This document shows positions 24,126-32,464 of a stretch of 64,000 bases of DNA, one piece after another. Every line of letters begins with the position of its first letter. Position 1 is the stretch's first letter. A program made the position numbers and the translations under genes. The stretch is from the NCBI RefSeq assembly GCF_025148125.1, contig NZ_CP102267.1:1176001-1240000 (forward strand), written 5' to 3'. This DNA is from Blautia wexlerae DSM 19850 (GTDB lineage Bacteria; Bacillota; Clostridia; Lachnospirales; Lachnospiraceae). Below the pieces are notes generated by a model. The model had not been told where the DNA came from and did no database searches. It saw only the letters and a program-made list of their open reading frames with translations.

Positions 24126-25277
24126 ATGAATACTTTTGAGATGAAAACCGCGATCCATTTTGGGGATAACGCGTTAGACAGATTAAAAGAGATCCCGTAT
24201 AAAAGGGTTCTCATTATAACAGATCCATTTGTGGTACAAAGTAAAATGATCAATCTGATCACGGCTCCTTTAAACAGTGCAGGTATTGAATACGATATTT
24301 TCCATGACGTTGTGCCGGATGCACCTGTGGACAAGATTGCAGAAGGGGTAAAGAAGTTCCTGGAATATCAGCCGGAAGCAGTTGTTGCAGTCGGTGGTGG
24401 TTCTGCGATTGATTCTTCCAAGGCAATCAGAGAATTTGCACTGAAGATCAACAATTACGGAAAAGTAGGTCTGATCGCAATTCCGACGACAAGTGGCACC
24501 GGATCAGAAGTTACTTCTTTTGCAGTAGTAAACGATACTGCAGCACATGTAAAATATCCGCTGATCTCAGAGAGCCTTACAGCAGATGAAGCAATTCTGG
24601 ATGCAGAACTTGTAAGGAGTGTTCCGCCGGCCATCACAGCGGATACTGGTATGGACGTGTTTACACATGCGCTGGAATCATACGTAAGTACTGCACATAA
24701 TGAATTCTCTTCTGCACTTGCGGAGAAAGCGATTGAAATTTGCGGGGTATTTCTGCTGAGAGCATATCTGGACGGCAGTGATATGCATGCGCGTAAAAAA
24801 ATGCATGTAGCTTCCTGTCTGGCTGGTTTATCCTTTAATACAGCAGGTCTTGGAATCACTCACAGCATGGCTCATCAGCTGGGAGCAATGTTCCATATTC
24901 CGCATGGAAGGGCAAATGCTATGCTGCTTCCGCATATCGTAGAATTTAATTCTGATATCAATAAGCACAGTAAGAGCCAGAAAGAGTATCTTCCGGCTGT
25001 AAAGAGATACGCCAATGTTGCGCACATTCTCGGACTGAGCAATTATAATAAAGTAATGACGGTCCGTTCTCTGGTAAACTGGATTCAGTTTATGCAGAAA
25101 GAGATGAATATTCCGCTGACGATTCAGGAACTGGGAACAATTGCACCGGAAGAATATTTTGCAGCAATTGACAAGATGGCAGACGCAGCACTTGCAGATG
25201 CCTGCACAGTGAATAATCCGAGAGTTCCGACTAAAGAAGATATTATAAAGATTTATACGAAATTATGGTCATTCTGA
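24126..25277 (+). CDS. pduQ: Iron-containing alcohol dehydrogenase (PduQ-like 1-propanol dehydrogenase)
   Basis: A 383-residue group III, Fe-dependent alcohol dehydrogenase. The NAD-binding AVGGGSAIDSSKA and IPTTSGTGSEVT motifs are present. The metal-binding Asp and three His fall in the TADTGMDVFTHALE, THSMAHQLGAMFHIPHG region. PduQ reduces propionaldehyde to 1-propanol and regenerates NAD+ within the compartment. No encapsulation peptide is evident; in Salmonella PduQ enters by binding PduP. A GGAGTATGATAC leader gives the RBS. Confidence 0.92.
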   Translation: MNTFEMKTAIHFGDNALDRLKEIPYKRVLIITDPFVVQSKMINLITAPLNSAGIEYDIFHDVVPDAPVDKIAEGVKKFLEYQPEAVVAVGGGSAIDSSKAIREFALKINNYGKVGLIAIPTTSGTGSEVTSFAVVNDTAAHVKYPLISESLTADEAILDAELVRSVPPAITADTGMDVFTHALESYVSTAHNEFSSALAEKAIEICGVFLLRAYLDGSDMHARKKMHVASCLAGLSFNTAGLGITHSMAHQLGAMFHIPHGRANAMLLPHIVEFNSDINKHSKSQKEYLPAVKRYANVAHILGLSNYNKVMTVRSLVNWIQFMQKEMNIPLTIQELGTIAPEEYFAAIDKMADAALADACTVNNPRVPTKEDIIKIYTKLWSF

Positions 25278-25345
25278 AAATGAAGACAATAATTTCCGGC
25301 AGATGCTGACTGCTGCTGAAATCAGATACAGGAGATGGAGAAGAG

Positions 25346-26395
25346 ATGAGTATTTATACAAAAAGAGGAGACAGAGGAATTACAGATATGGCTCATGCTG
25401 GTAATATTTCCAAGTCTGATGACCGTATCCGCCTTATGGGTGAGGCTGATGAACTGAATAGTCATATTGAACTTGTAAAAAGTATGCTCCGTCAGTCAGA
25501 AATACTTCAGCTTCTTGAACGTATTCAAAAGAATCTTGATCTGATCGCAGCGGGAGTCAGTAACCCATATGATCGTGACTGTAAAGTCAGTGAAAAGGAA
25601 ACAGCAGTGTTGGAGGCGGAAACAGATAAACTGGAAGCACTGTGCGAAAAGCCTGTTCCGGAGAAGCTTACAGGAAAGAGCCGACTGGCTGCAGAGATAG
25701 ATATTGCACGTACTGTTGCCAGAAGAACAGAGCGCTGCCTTGCACAGGTCAGCGTGAAGTTTGGCGCAGATACAGAGAGTAAGAGATTTCTTAACCGCCT
25801 TTCGGATTATCTGTATATTTTGGCGAGATATATAGAGTATTACTCTGATCTTTCAGTGGAACTGTCTGATGATCATGCGGGTGCATTGGCGAAAACGTCC
25901 GACAGTAATACAGATGTATTAAAAAAGACGACAGATATCAATGAAGCCGTCATCCAGGAGGTTCTTAAACGAATGGGAATTCAGAGCAGGATAACATTGG
26001 ATACAGCGAAGAAACTGATCGAGAGACTGGAGCAGGAAGCTGTGCGCAGAGGGCAGCGTGCGGTAATCGCAGTCTGCAATCCGGAAGGAAATCCGGTTGC
26101 GGTCCATGTGATGGATGGAGCATTCCTTGTAAGCTTCGATGTGGCAATGAAGAAAGCCTATACTGCAGTGGCAGTGAAGATGTCTACAATGGAACTTTCG
26201 AAGATCGCACAGCCAGGAGGAACCTTTTATGGCGTTGACAAGCTGGATGGTGGAAAAATCGTTATTTTCGGCGGCGGTATTCCGCTGAAGTCCGGAAATA
26301 CAATTATCGGTGGACTTGGAATCAGCGGCGGTACAGGAGAAGAAGACCATAGTCTGGCAGAGTATGGTCAGTCTGTGTTAAATGAAATATTGTAA
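25346..26395 (+). CDS. pduO: PduO: cob(I)alamin adenosyltransferase fused to a GlcG/PduO C-terminal domain
   Basis: A 349-residue two-domain protein. The N-terminal domain (1-170) is a PduO-type ATP:cob(I)alamin adenosyltransferase with YTKRGDRGITD, ADELNSHIE and the IARTVARRTER signature. The C-terminal domain (about 210-349) is the GlcG/PduO type (VIAVCNPEGNPVAVHVMDG, GGIPLKSGNTIIGGLGISGG). Between them sits a short helix (INEAVIQEVLKRMG) that closely resembles the encapsulation peptides of PduP and the aldolase. An adenosyltransferase is unexpected beside a B12-independent dehydratase; it may serve another AdoCbl enzyme or have a changed role. Confidence 0.9.
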   Translation: MSIYTKRGDRGITDMAHAGNISKSDDRIRLMGEADELNSHIELVKSMLRQSEILQLLERIQKNLDLIAAGVSNPYDRDCKVSEKETAVLEAETDKLEALCEKPVPEKLTGKSRLAAEIDIARTVARRTERCLAQVSVKFGADTESKRFLNRLSDYLYILARYIEYYSDLSVELSDDHAGALAKTSDSNTDVLKKTTDINEAVIQEVLKRMGIQSRITLDTAKKLIERLEQEAVRRGQRAVIAVCNPEGNPVAVHVMDGAFLVSFDVAMKKAYTAVAVKMSTMELSKIAQPGGTFYGVDKLDGGKIVIFGGGIPLKSGNTIIGGLGISGGTGEEDHSLAEYGQSVLNEIL

Positions 26396-26458
26396 GATGG
26401 ATGACAACTATTTGGCAGTCCGCTGTTGAAGGCACCAGACAGTTGCGAAGGAGTATTA

Positions 26459-26504
26459 AAAAGATCAGAACAGTTTTGAAGAGAGCTGTTCTGGTCTTTT
26501 TGCG
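26459..26504. terminator. Bidirectional terminator between the BMC operon and the AraC gene
   Basis: AAAAGATCAGAACAG pairs with CTGTTCTGGTCTTTTT around a short loop. It has A and T tracts on both sides and can end both the plus-strand BMC operon and the converging minus-strand AraC gene. Confidence 0.75.
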
Positions 26505-26514
26505 ATGTACTGAT

Positions 26515-27363
26515 TTATCTTCGCTTATATTTCCCGGGAGTCATGCCTTTGTATTTCTTAAAAGTACGTATAAAATAACTCAGATCATTAAATCCGTTCC
26601 TGTAAGCAATTTCTGTGATTGAGTCATCAGTAGCCGCCAGTTGTAAACAGGCTTCTTCAATTCTCTGTCTGTTCAGATAATCCACAGGAGTCTGATGGGT
26701 CATTTCCGAAAAGAACCTGCAGAAATATTTCGGTGACATAGAGACAGAAGCAGACAGTTCCTGAAGTGTGATAGGATTGGCATAATTTTTTTCGATAAAT
26801 TCCAGAACCTGCTTCAACTGGAGAATACGTTTATAGTCTCTGCGCGTTCGGGTAGGATTTTCGATAAAGTAATGATTACTGAAAATCAAACCAAAAAAGT
26901 GGTAAAATTGTCCAAATACAGTCAGCTCATATCCGGTATCTTTTTCATACATGGCATCAAACAGAACAGAAATACAGTTCAGAATCTGTGGATGCTCATC
27001 TGAAAAATGTGGAAAAAGCATTGTTTCCTGATGCAGGATTTTCTGGATATATTCTCCGCATACAGGATTGTTTTTCAAAAAAGTGTTCATATCAAAAACA
27101 ATACACTGATATACACAATCATGGGGAATTCCTGAATGAAGGATTCCACTATGTACAAAAATGATATCATTCTTAACTGCTGTAAAACTTTTTTCGTCTA
27201 AAGTGACGGTAAGAGAACCTTCCAGAATACGAATTATTTCATATTCCACATGCCAGTGATAAGACATGACATATCTGGGATGTGTATGATCGATGTGATG
27301 AAACTCAAATGGAAACTCATAAGTGCCTCTTGGACGGTCTTCATTATGGTTTAAATCATGCAA
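26515..27363 (-). CDS. AraC-family transcriptional regulator with N-terminal cupin sensor
   Basis: A regulator with a cupin-like ligand domain (HHIDHTHPRYVMSYHWHVEYEIIRI... near residues 20-60) and two C-terminal AraC helix-turn-helix motifs (ITLQELSASVSMSPKYFCRFFSEM and ITEIAYRNGFNDLSYFIRTFKKYKG in part). The TTG at 27363 is the preferred start because AAGGAGG lies 9 nt before it; an upstream extension of 36 residues has no RBS. The size then is 282 residues. It stands next to fucI and faces the BMC operon, so it probably activates fucose or BMC genes in response to a sugar. Confidence 0.85.
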   Translation of the reverse strand: MHDLNHNEDRPRGTYEFPFEFHHIDHTHPRYVMSYHWHVEYEIIRILEGSLTVTLDEKSFTAVKNDIIFVHSGILHSGIPHDCVYQCIVFDMNTFLKNNPVCGEYIQKILHQETMLFPHFSDEHPQILNCISVLFDAMYEKDTGYELTVFGQFYHFFGLIFSNHYFIENPTRTRRDYKRILQLKQVLEFIEKNYANPITLQELSASVSMSPKYFCRFFSEMTHQTPVDYLNRQRIEEACLQLAATDDSITEIAYRNGFNDLSYFIRTFKKYKGMTPGKYKRR

Positions 27364-27441
27364 AAGAACTTTCCTCCTTACAAAATTTACAGAAATTTTA
27401 TGATTAAAACAGAAAAAGTGAATATTGTACTGTTTTTTGCT

Positions 27442-27471
27442 ATTATAACACAAGTAATTTTCTGAATGCAA
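27442..27471 (-). promoter_or_regulatory. Promoter of the AraC-family gene
   Basis: Read on the minus strand: TTGCAT (27471-27466), an 18-bp spacer and a perfect TATAAT (27447-27442), about 80 bp before the TTG start. Confidence 0.55.
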
Positions 27472-27510
27472 TTATATAATAGATATCAGTAACAAAGTTG
27501 AGTGGTCAGG

Positions 27511-27541
27511 CTGCTGTGAACGGAGTGAACAGTGGTTATCG
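27511..27541. repeat. Modular intergenic palindromic repeat, copy 6 (terminal module only)
   Basis: CTGCTGTGAACGGAGTGAAC followed by AGTGGTTATC. The direct repeat GTGAAC-GGA-GTGAAC identifies the family, but the rest of the element is missing or decayed. Confidence 0.55.
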
Positions 27542-27633
27542 GGCTACTTGGCACAACAGGTGTAGAGGTTATTATTTTTGTTATATTTGCAGTCAGAAGA
27601 TGCTGCGAAAAGTGAAAATGTAATCTTGGGGGT

Positions 27634-27797
27634 TAGAGCGTGTCTGAAAAATCATTCCCGCAATCTGCACGCCCCACTTTGCGGGATATTTCACCCGAAT
27701 TCAGTTGCCGTAGCCCGCTACGGCGCCCTCATCCGGGCAAAATATCCCACAAATTGTGACGCACATCTTGCAGAAAGCCTTTTTCAGACACGCTCTA
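27634..27797. repeat. 164-bp MITE-like element with perfect terminal inverted repeats
   Basis: The ends are TAGAGCGTGTCTGAAAAA and TTTTTCAGACACGCTCTA, a perfect 18-bp inverted repeat with TA at both outer ends, as left by TA-targeting (mariner-like) transposition. The interior holds a further near-palindrome (CGTAGCCCGCTACGG) and CCCGCAA/GCGGGATATT hairpins. It has no protein-coding capacity. It lies between the AraC gene and fucI, about 55 bp before the fucI RBS, and shares its termini with the element at 296-366. Confidence 0.75.
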
Positions 27798-27851
27798 GCA
27801 GGAAATGATCCTGCGGGAATATTACAATAATTTATCAGGAGGTATTTTATT

Positions 27852-29648
27852 ATGGCAAAGAGCAGATTAATTGGCAGCTATCCGGTAATTGGTATCAGAC
27901 CTACTATCGATGGTCGTAGAGGAGCACTGGATGTTCGTGGATCTCTGGAAGATCAGACAATGAATATGGCGAAATCAGCTGCTAAATTATTTGAAGAGAA
28001 TTTAAGATATTCCAACGGTGAACCGGTTAAAGTTGTAATCGCTGATACAACCATCGGACGTGTTGGAGAGAGCGCTGCATGTGCAGATAAATTCCGTAAA
28101 GAAGGCGTAGATATCACTCTTACAGTTACACCATGCTGGTGCTACGGCGCTGAGACAATGGATATGGATCCACAGACGATCAAAGCTGTATGGGGATTCA
28201 ACGGAACAGAAAGACCTGGTGCTGTATACCTTGCATCTGTACTTGCAACACATGCACAGAAAGGACTTCCGGCATTCGGTATCTATGGACATGATGTTCA
28301 GGAAGCTGATGACACATCTATTCCGGAAGATGTTAAAGAAAAACTGTTAAGATTCGGCCGCGCAGCAGTTGCAGCAGCATCCATGAGAGGAAAATCCTAT
28401 CTGCAGATCGGTTCTGTAACAATGGGTATCGGCGGATCTATCATTGATTCCGATTTCATCGAATCTTATCTTGGAATGAGAGTTGAGTCTGTTGATGAGG
28501 TAGAGATCATCCGTCGTATGACAGAAGGTATCTATGATCACGCAGAATTTGAGAAAGCTCTGAAATGGGCAAAAGAAACCTGTAAGATCGGCTGGGACAA
28601 GAACCCTGAAGAACTTCAGTTCTCAGCTGAAAAGAAAGAAGAGCAGTTCGAGTTTGTTGTTAAGATGGCAGTTATCATCAAAGAACTGATGAACGGCTGT
28701 GACAACCTTGATCCTAAATTCTCTGAAGAAGCAATCGGACACAATGCTCTGGCAGCCGGTTTCCAGGGACAGAGACAGTGGACAGATTTCTATCCGAACG
28801 GTGACTTTGCAGAAGCTATGCTGAACACCTCCTTTGACTGGAACGGAGCACGTGAACCATACATCCTGGCTACAGAGAACGATGTTCTTAACGGACTTGG
28901 AATGCTGTTCATGAAACTTCTTACAAACAGAGCACAGATTTTCGCTGACGTTCGTACATACTGGAGCCCGGAGGCTGTTAAGAAAGCTACAGGATATGAC
29001 CTTGAGGGCGTAGCAAAAGAAGCCGGCGGTTTCCTTCACCTGATCAACTCCGGTGCTGCCTGCCTTGATGCTAACGGAGAAGCAAAAGAAGCTGATGGAA
29101 CAGCTGTTATGAAACAGTGGTGGGATATCACAGAAGAAGACCAGAAAGCAATCATGGAAAACACAGAATGGTGTATGGCTGACAACGGATATTTCCGTGG
29201 AGGCGGATACTCCAGCCGTTATGAAACACGTGCCCAGATGCCTGCAACAATGATCCGTCTGAACCTTGTAAAAGGACTTGGACCGGTTCTGCAGATCGCT
29301 GAAGGATGGACAGTAGCTCTTCCTGAAGAAGTATCTGACAAGCTGTGGAAACGTACAGACTATACATGGCCATGTACATGGTTTGCTCCAAGATGCGATG
29401 GCAAAGAAGGACCGTTCAAGACAGCTTATGATGTAATGAACAACTGGGGTGCAAACCATGGAGCAATCTCCTACGGACACATTGGTGCAGATCTTATCAC
29501 AATGTGCTCTATGCTGAGAATTCCTGTATCCATGCACAATGTTCCTGAGAAAGATATCTATCGTCCGGCAGCATGGAATGCATTTGGAATGGATAAAGAA
29601 GGTGCAGATTTCAGAGCATGCAAGAATTATGGACCTCTTTACAAATAA
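27852..29648 (+). CDS. fucI: L-fucose isomerase
   Basis: A 598-residue protein colinear with FucI. It interconverts L-fucose and L-fuculose and needs Mn2+. The metal-binding acidic residues align to Glu342 (ATENDVLNG) and Asp366 (FADVRTYW), with a late histidine in [10 protein letters not shown]. The N-terminal [21 protein letters not shown] is a strong family signature. The RBS is CAGGAGG. Its first 54 bp of leader abut the MITE-like element. A GC-rich hairpin follows the stop codon. Confidence 0.95.
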   Translation: MAKSRLIGSYPVIGIRPTIDGRRGALDVRGSLEDQTMNMAKSAAKLFEENLRYSNGEPVKVVIADTTIGRVGESAACADKFRKEGVDITLTVTPCWCYGAETMDMDPQTIKAVWGFNGTERPGAVYLASVLATHAQKGLPAFGIYGHDVQEADDTSIPEDVKEKLLRFGRAAVAAASMRGKSYLQIGSVTMGIGGSIIDSDFIESYLGMRVESVDEVEIIRRMTEGIYDHAEFEKALKWAKETCKIGWDKNPEELQFSAEKKEEQFEFVVKMAVIIKELMNGCDNLDPKFSEEAIGHNALAAGFQGQRQWTDFYPNGDFAEAMLNTSFDWNGAREPYILATENDVLNGLGMLFMKLLTNRAQIFADVRTYWSPEAVKKATGYDLEGVAKEAGGFLHLINSGAACLDANGEAKEADGTAVMKQWWDITEEDQKAIMENTEWCMADNGYFRGGGYSSRYETRAQMPATMIRLNLVKGLGPVLQIAEGWTVALPEEVSDKLWKRTDYTWPCTWFAPRCDGKEGPFKTAYDVMNNWGANHGAISYGHIGADLITMCSMLRIPVSMHNVPEKDIYRPAAWNAFGMDKEGADFRACKNYGPLYK

Positions 29649-29682
29649 TAAATAAAACCGATATGTAAGAATGTATATCGGC

Positions 29683-29722
29683 CGCCCGGAGTTGGAGATG
29701 ATCTGACTTTGGGCGGCTGTTT
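29683..29722 (+). terminator. Weak terminator after fucI
   Basis: GGCCGCCC pairs with GGGCGGCT across a 24-nt loop and is followed by a short GTTTGT run. The T tract is poor, so the confidence is modest. Confidence 0.45.
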
Positions 29723-29829
29723 GTATCAGGGGGAATCAAAAAAAACAAACTGATATCTGTGTGTACAGATACCAGCCTGTTGTATATATATGTATGTGTG
29801 ATGTGTGTATAATGTGTAAAAATGATATG

Positions 29830-29928
29830 TGGCATGAATATGCCAAAATCCCGAGACATACAAGTCAAAATTCCATTGCCGCAGGCAATCTGGAATGAAT
29901 TTTGGCTACGTTACTGTGAACAGTAATG
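29830..29928. repeat. Modular intergenic palindromic repeat, copy 7
   Basis: GGCATGAATATGCCAAAATCCCGAGACATA is joined to the AATTCCATTGCCGCAGGCAATCTGGAATGAATT module and TTTTGGCTACGTTACTGTGAACAGTAA. It resembles copy 1 read on the other strand, but has lost one GTGAAC direct repeat. It lies between the converging fucI and fucU genes. Confidence 0.75.
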
Positions 29929-29944
29929 AAAAGATAAAGCAAAA

Positions 29945-30388
29945 TCAGTTGTTGATTACAACACCTTTCTGAAGCATTATATTTGCATACAGAGCTTTTT
30001 CGCTTGTGGAAATAATGCAATATGCAGTTTTGGCTTCTTCATAGAAAGCGAAACGTTCAATATTTCCAACCGCTTTATCGCCGCGCTCGTCATATTTGGC
30101 AACGATTTCTTTATATGTATCCCAGATTGGTGTTTCTACATTATCGCCAGGCATAACTTCCATGAGATTTACAGGATGCTCTACATAAGTATCCAGTGGA
30201 AACAGTTTGAGGATCGCATCCAGGATTTCCGGTACACCATGTCCGTCACAGCGGATAGTGATGGCATTCTTTCCCATAGATTCAACAGGGAAGTTACCGT
30301 CTGCGATAACAAGACGATCGCTGTGTCCCATTTCACATAAAACTTTTAATAATTCCGGTGATAAAATTTCAGGAATTCCCTTTAACAT
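29945..30388 (-). CDS. fucU: L-fucose mutarotase (FucU/RbsD family)
   Basis: A 147-residue FucU protein that interconverts alpha and beta anomers of L-fucose, feeding the isomerase. The family motifs are LLKVLCEMGHSDRLVIADGNFP near the N-terminus, with the catalytic His22, a DGHGVPEIL segment and the C-terminal EKALYANIMLQKGVV. The GAAAGGAG RBS precedes the ATG on the minus strand. It is transcribed towards fucI, so the two are separate units. Confidence 0.92.
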   Translation of the reverse strand: MLKGIPEILSPELLKVLCEMGHSDRLVIADGNFPVESMGKNAITIRCDGHGVPEILDAILKLFPLDTYVEHPVNLMEVMPGDNVETPIWDTYKEIVAKYDERGDKAVGNIERFAFYEEAKTAYCIISTSEKALYANIMLQKGVVINN

Positions 30389-30559
30389 AATTTGTATTCT
30401 CCTTTCAAAATTCTGAAAATCATTGTAAACAGTTTAATGAAAAAAATCAGATTATTCAAGGCAATATTTTACGCAAAAAGAGTAAATTTTTATAGTTTAC
30501 AGCGGAGGAAACAGTAACACACAGAGTTGTATGAAATGCACAAAAATATATTGAAAAAA

Positions 30560-30588
30560 TTGAAAAAATAGTATAAATATGCTATTAT
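30560..30588 (+). promoter_or_regulatory. Promoter of the YesN/YesM two-component operon
   Basis: TTGAAA (30560-30565), a 17-bp spacer and TATTAT (30583-30588). The 250-nt leader that follows holds a CCGAATAG...CTGATTCGG hairpin (about 30641-30679) and palindromic repeat copy 8. Confidence 0.6.
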
Positions 30589-30707
30589 CATTATAGCGAA
30601 TCAAGCGGATATTTGAAATTTACTTTGCTGTTTGCTCATAACCGAATAGCTGCCTGGCAGAGGACTTACCTGATTCGGTAAAATAAGTAAAAGGATGCAG
30701 TAGTTTT

Positions 30708-30782
30708 AAGCCAGAATTCCATTGCCGCAGGCAATCTGGAATGAATTTTGGCTAAGTTAGTGTGAACGGAGTGAACAGTAAC
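30708..30782. repeat. Modular intergenic palindromic repeat, copy 8
   Basis: The AGAATTCCATTGCC-GCA-GGCAATCTGGAATGAATT module is followed by TTGGCTAAGTTAGTGTGAACGGAGTGAACAGTAAC. It lies in the untranslated leader of the two-component operon. Confidence 0.75.
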
Positions 30783-30844
30783 ATTTTTATTTGGGTTATC
30801 AGGCAGAGGGATGATGCCTGATCTTATGGGGGATAAAATTTAAT

Positions 30845-32464
30845 ATGTACAAAATATTATTGGTAGACGACGAAATCCTGGTCAGGGATGCAATCAGGGA
30901 GAACATTGACTGGAAAAGCCTGGACTGTGAGCTTGTGGGGGATTGTGAGAATGGCAGACAGGCAGTGGAATTTGTGCAGAGCCACAAGGTGGATGTTGTA
31001 TTGACAGATATCTGTATGCCTTATATGGATGGTATGGAACTGAGCGAGTTTCTTCATGATAATTATCCGGATATTCTTATTGTTATATTCAGTGGTTTTG
31101 GGGAATTTGAATATGCGAAGAAAGCAATCCGTTATAATGTAAGTGAATATATGCTCAAACCTGTCACAGCAATGGAACTGACAAAAGTGCTCCGGAATAT
31201 GAAAGAAAAGCTGGATTCCAGAAAAAAAGAACAGAAAAAAATGGAATCCCTGTCGCAGACTTCAAAGGATTATCACAAGAATGTGGATGTCATCCGGTCG
31301 AAAGCACTGGAGACTCTTGTAAATTGTACAAGAGATGTACAGGTAAGTCTTCTGGAACTGAAAAAGCTGGGGATCAGCTTTGACTGTTCTAGCTACAGAG
31401 TAGCTGTTTTTGATATGGACACTTACTCAGAAATGTATCAGGTAGATATGCATAAACAGCAGGAAAGCGCACTGATGTCCTTTGTACTTTTTAATATAGG
31501 AAATGAAATTGTGGCCAGAGAGAACGCAGGTGTTGCTTATCAGGAAGGCAGTAACCGGGTATGCATTATATTTACAGGATGCAGATCCAGAGAATTCGGA
31601 GACAAAATACATAGTATCTGTCAGGAAATCCAGCAGAAAGTAAAAGAAGTGATTGGGATTGAAACTTCTATAGGAATCGGAAGCTGGGTGAGATCACCTC
31701 AGGAACTGGTCTATTCCTATAAGCTTGCTGAGAAAGCCATTGGCTATCGGTATCTGCTGGGAGGCAGCCTCCTTTTGGATATGGAAGAAAAGAAAACGGA
31801 CAACAGTATTAATCTTATAAAATCTCTGGAAACACTGACAGAAGAGATAAAGGTCGGAAACAGGCAGAAAGTGACAGAAATCCTGGAGCAGATCGAGCAT
31901 GAGATCAAAGGGGCACTGGTGGAGAAAAGCTATGCCTGCATTTATCTTCAGCAGGTGATACGTGCCATCGGAAATACCTGCCAGTCCCTGAGTGATGATC
32001 CGGAAAAGATCATTGCTCAGAGAGAGAAGCTTCTGAAAGAAGTTTCTCAGGCAAAAACCTTTGATAAAGCAGTGACATTGGTGAAGGAGTATGCTGAAGG
32101 AGTATTTGAATCACTTCAGGATCTGAATAGTTCCAGCGGCCAGAGGCAGGGAATGATGGCTATGGATTATATCCGGAAAAATTATATGGATCCGGATCTG
32201 AGTCTGAACAGTATCTGTTCTTATCTGAATATCAGTACCAGCTATTTCAGCACTATTTTTAAGGAGATGACAGGGGAAACGTTTATCGAATCACTTACCA
32301 GGATAAGAATGGAGAAGGCGAAGGAACTTCTGGAGAATACAACGCTGAAGAATTATGAGATTGCGGAAAAAGTAGGATTTTCAGATCCACACTATTTCGG
32401 AATTTCATTTAAGAAGATGACAGGAAAAACACCTACCGAATATGCAAGGGAGAAACGCCGATGA
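30845..32464 (+). CDS. YesN-type response regulator with AraC DNA-binding domain
   Basis: A 539-residue response regulator. The receiver domain has the acidic pocket VDDE and phosphoacceptor Asp55 (VLTDICMP). A long middle region follows, and the C-terminus holds two AraC helix-turn-helix motifs (LNSICSYLNISTSYFSTIFKEM and the DPHYFGISFKK region). YesN-type regulators pair with YesM kinases to control sugar ABC importers. It overlaps the kinase gene by 4 bp. The probable target is the ABC importer downstream (35415-40238). Confidence 0.92.
   Translation: MYKILLVDDEILVRDAIRENIDWKSLDCELVGDCENGRQAVEFVQSHKVDVVLTDICMPYMDGMELSEFLHDNYPDILIVIFSGFGEFEYAKKAIRYNVSEYMLKPVTAMELTKVLRNMKEKLDSRKKEQKKMESLSQTSKDYHKNVDVIRSKALETLVNCTRDVQVSLLELKKLGISFDCSSYRVAVFDMDTYSEMYQVDMHKQQESALMSFVLFNIGNEIVARENAGVAYQEGSNRVCIIFTGCRSREFGDKIHSICQEIQQKVKEVIGIETSIGIGSWVRSPQELVYSYKLAEKAIGYRYLLGGSLLLDMEEKKTDNSINLIKSLETLTEEIKVGNRQKVTEILEQIEHEIKGALVEKSYACIYLQQVIRAIGNTCQSLSDDPEKIIAQREKLLKEVSQAKTFDKAVTLVKEYAEGVFESLQDLNSSSGQRQGMMAMDYIRKNYMDPDLSLNSICSYLNISTSYFSTIFKEMTGETFIESLTRIRMEKAKELLENTTLKNYEIAEKVGFSDPHYFGISFKKMTGKTPTEYAREKRR

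Noticed and set aside
27578..27808. Open frame of 76 codons before fucI
   Set aside because: It covers the MITE-like element and its hairpins; no RBS and no recognisable protein features.
1990..30782. CRISPR array
   Set aside because: The recurring palindromes are scattered by kilobases, vary in composition and have no regular spacers; no cas genes are present.
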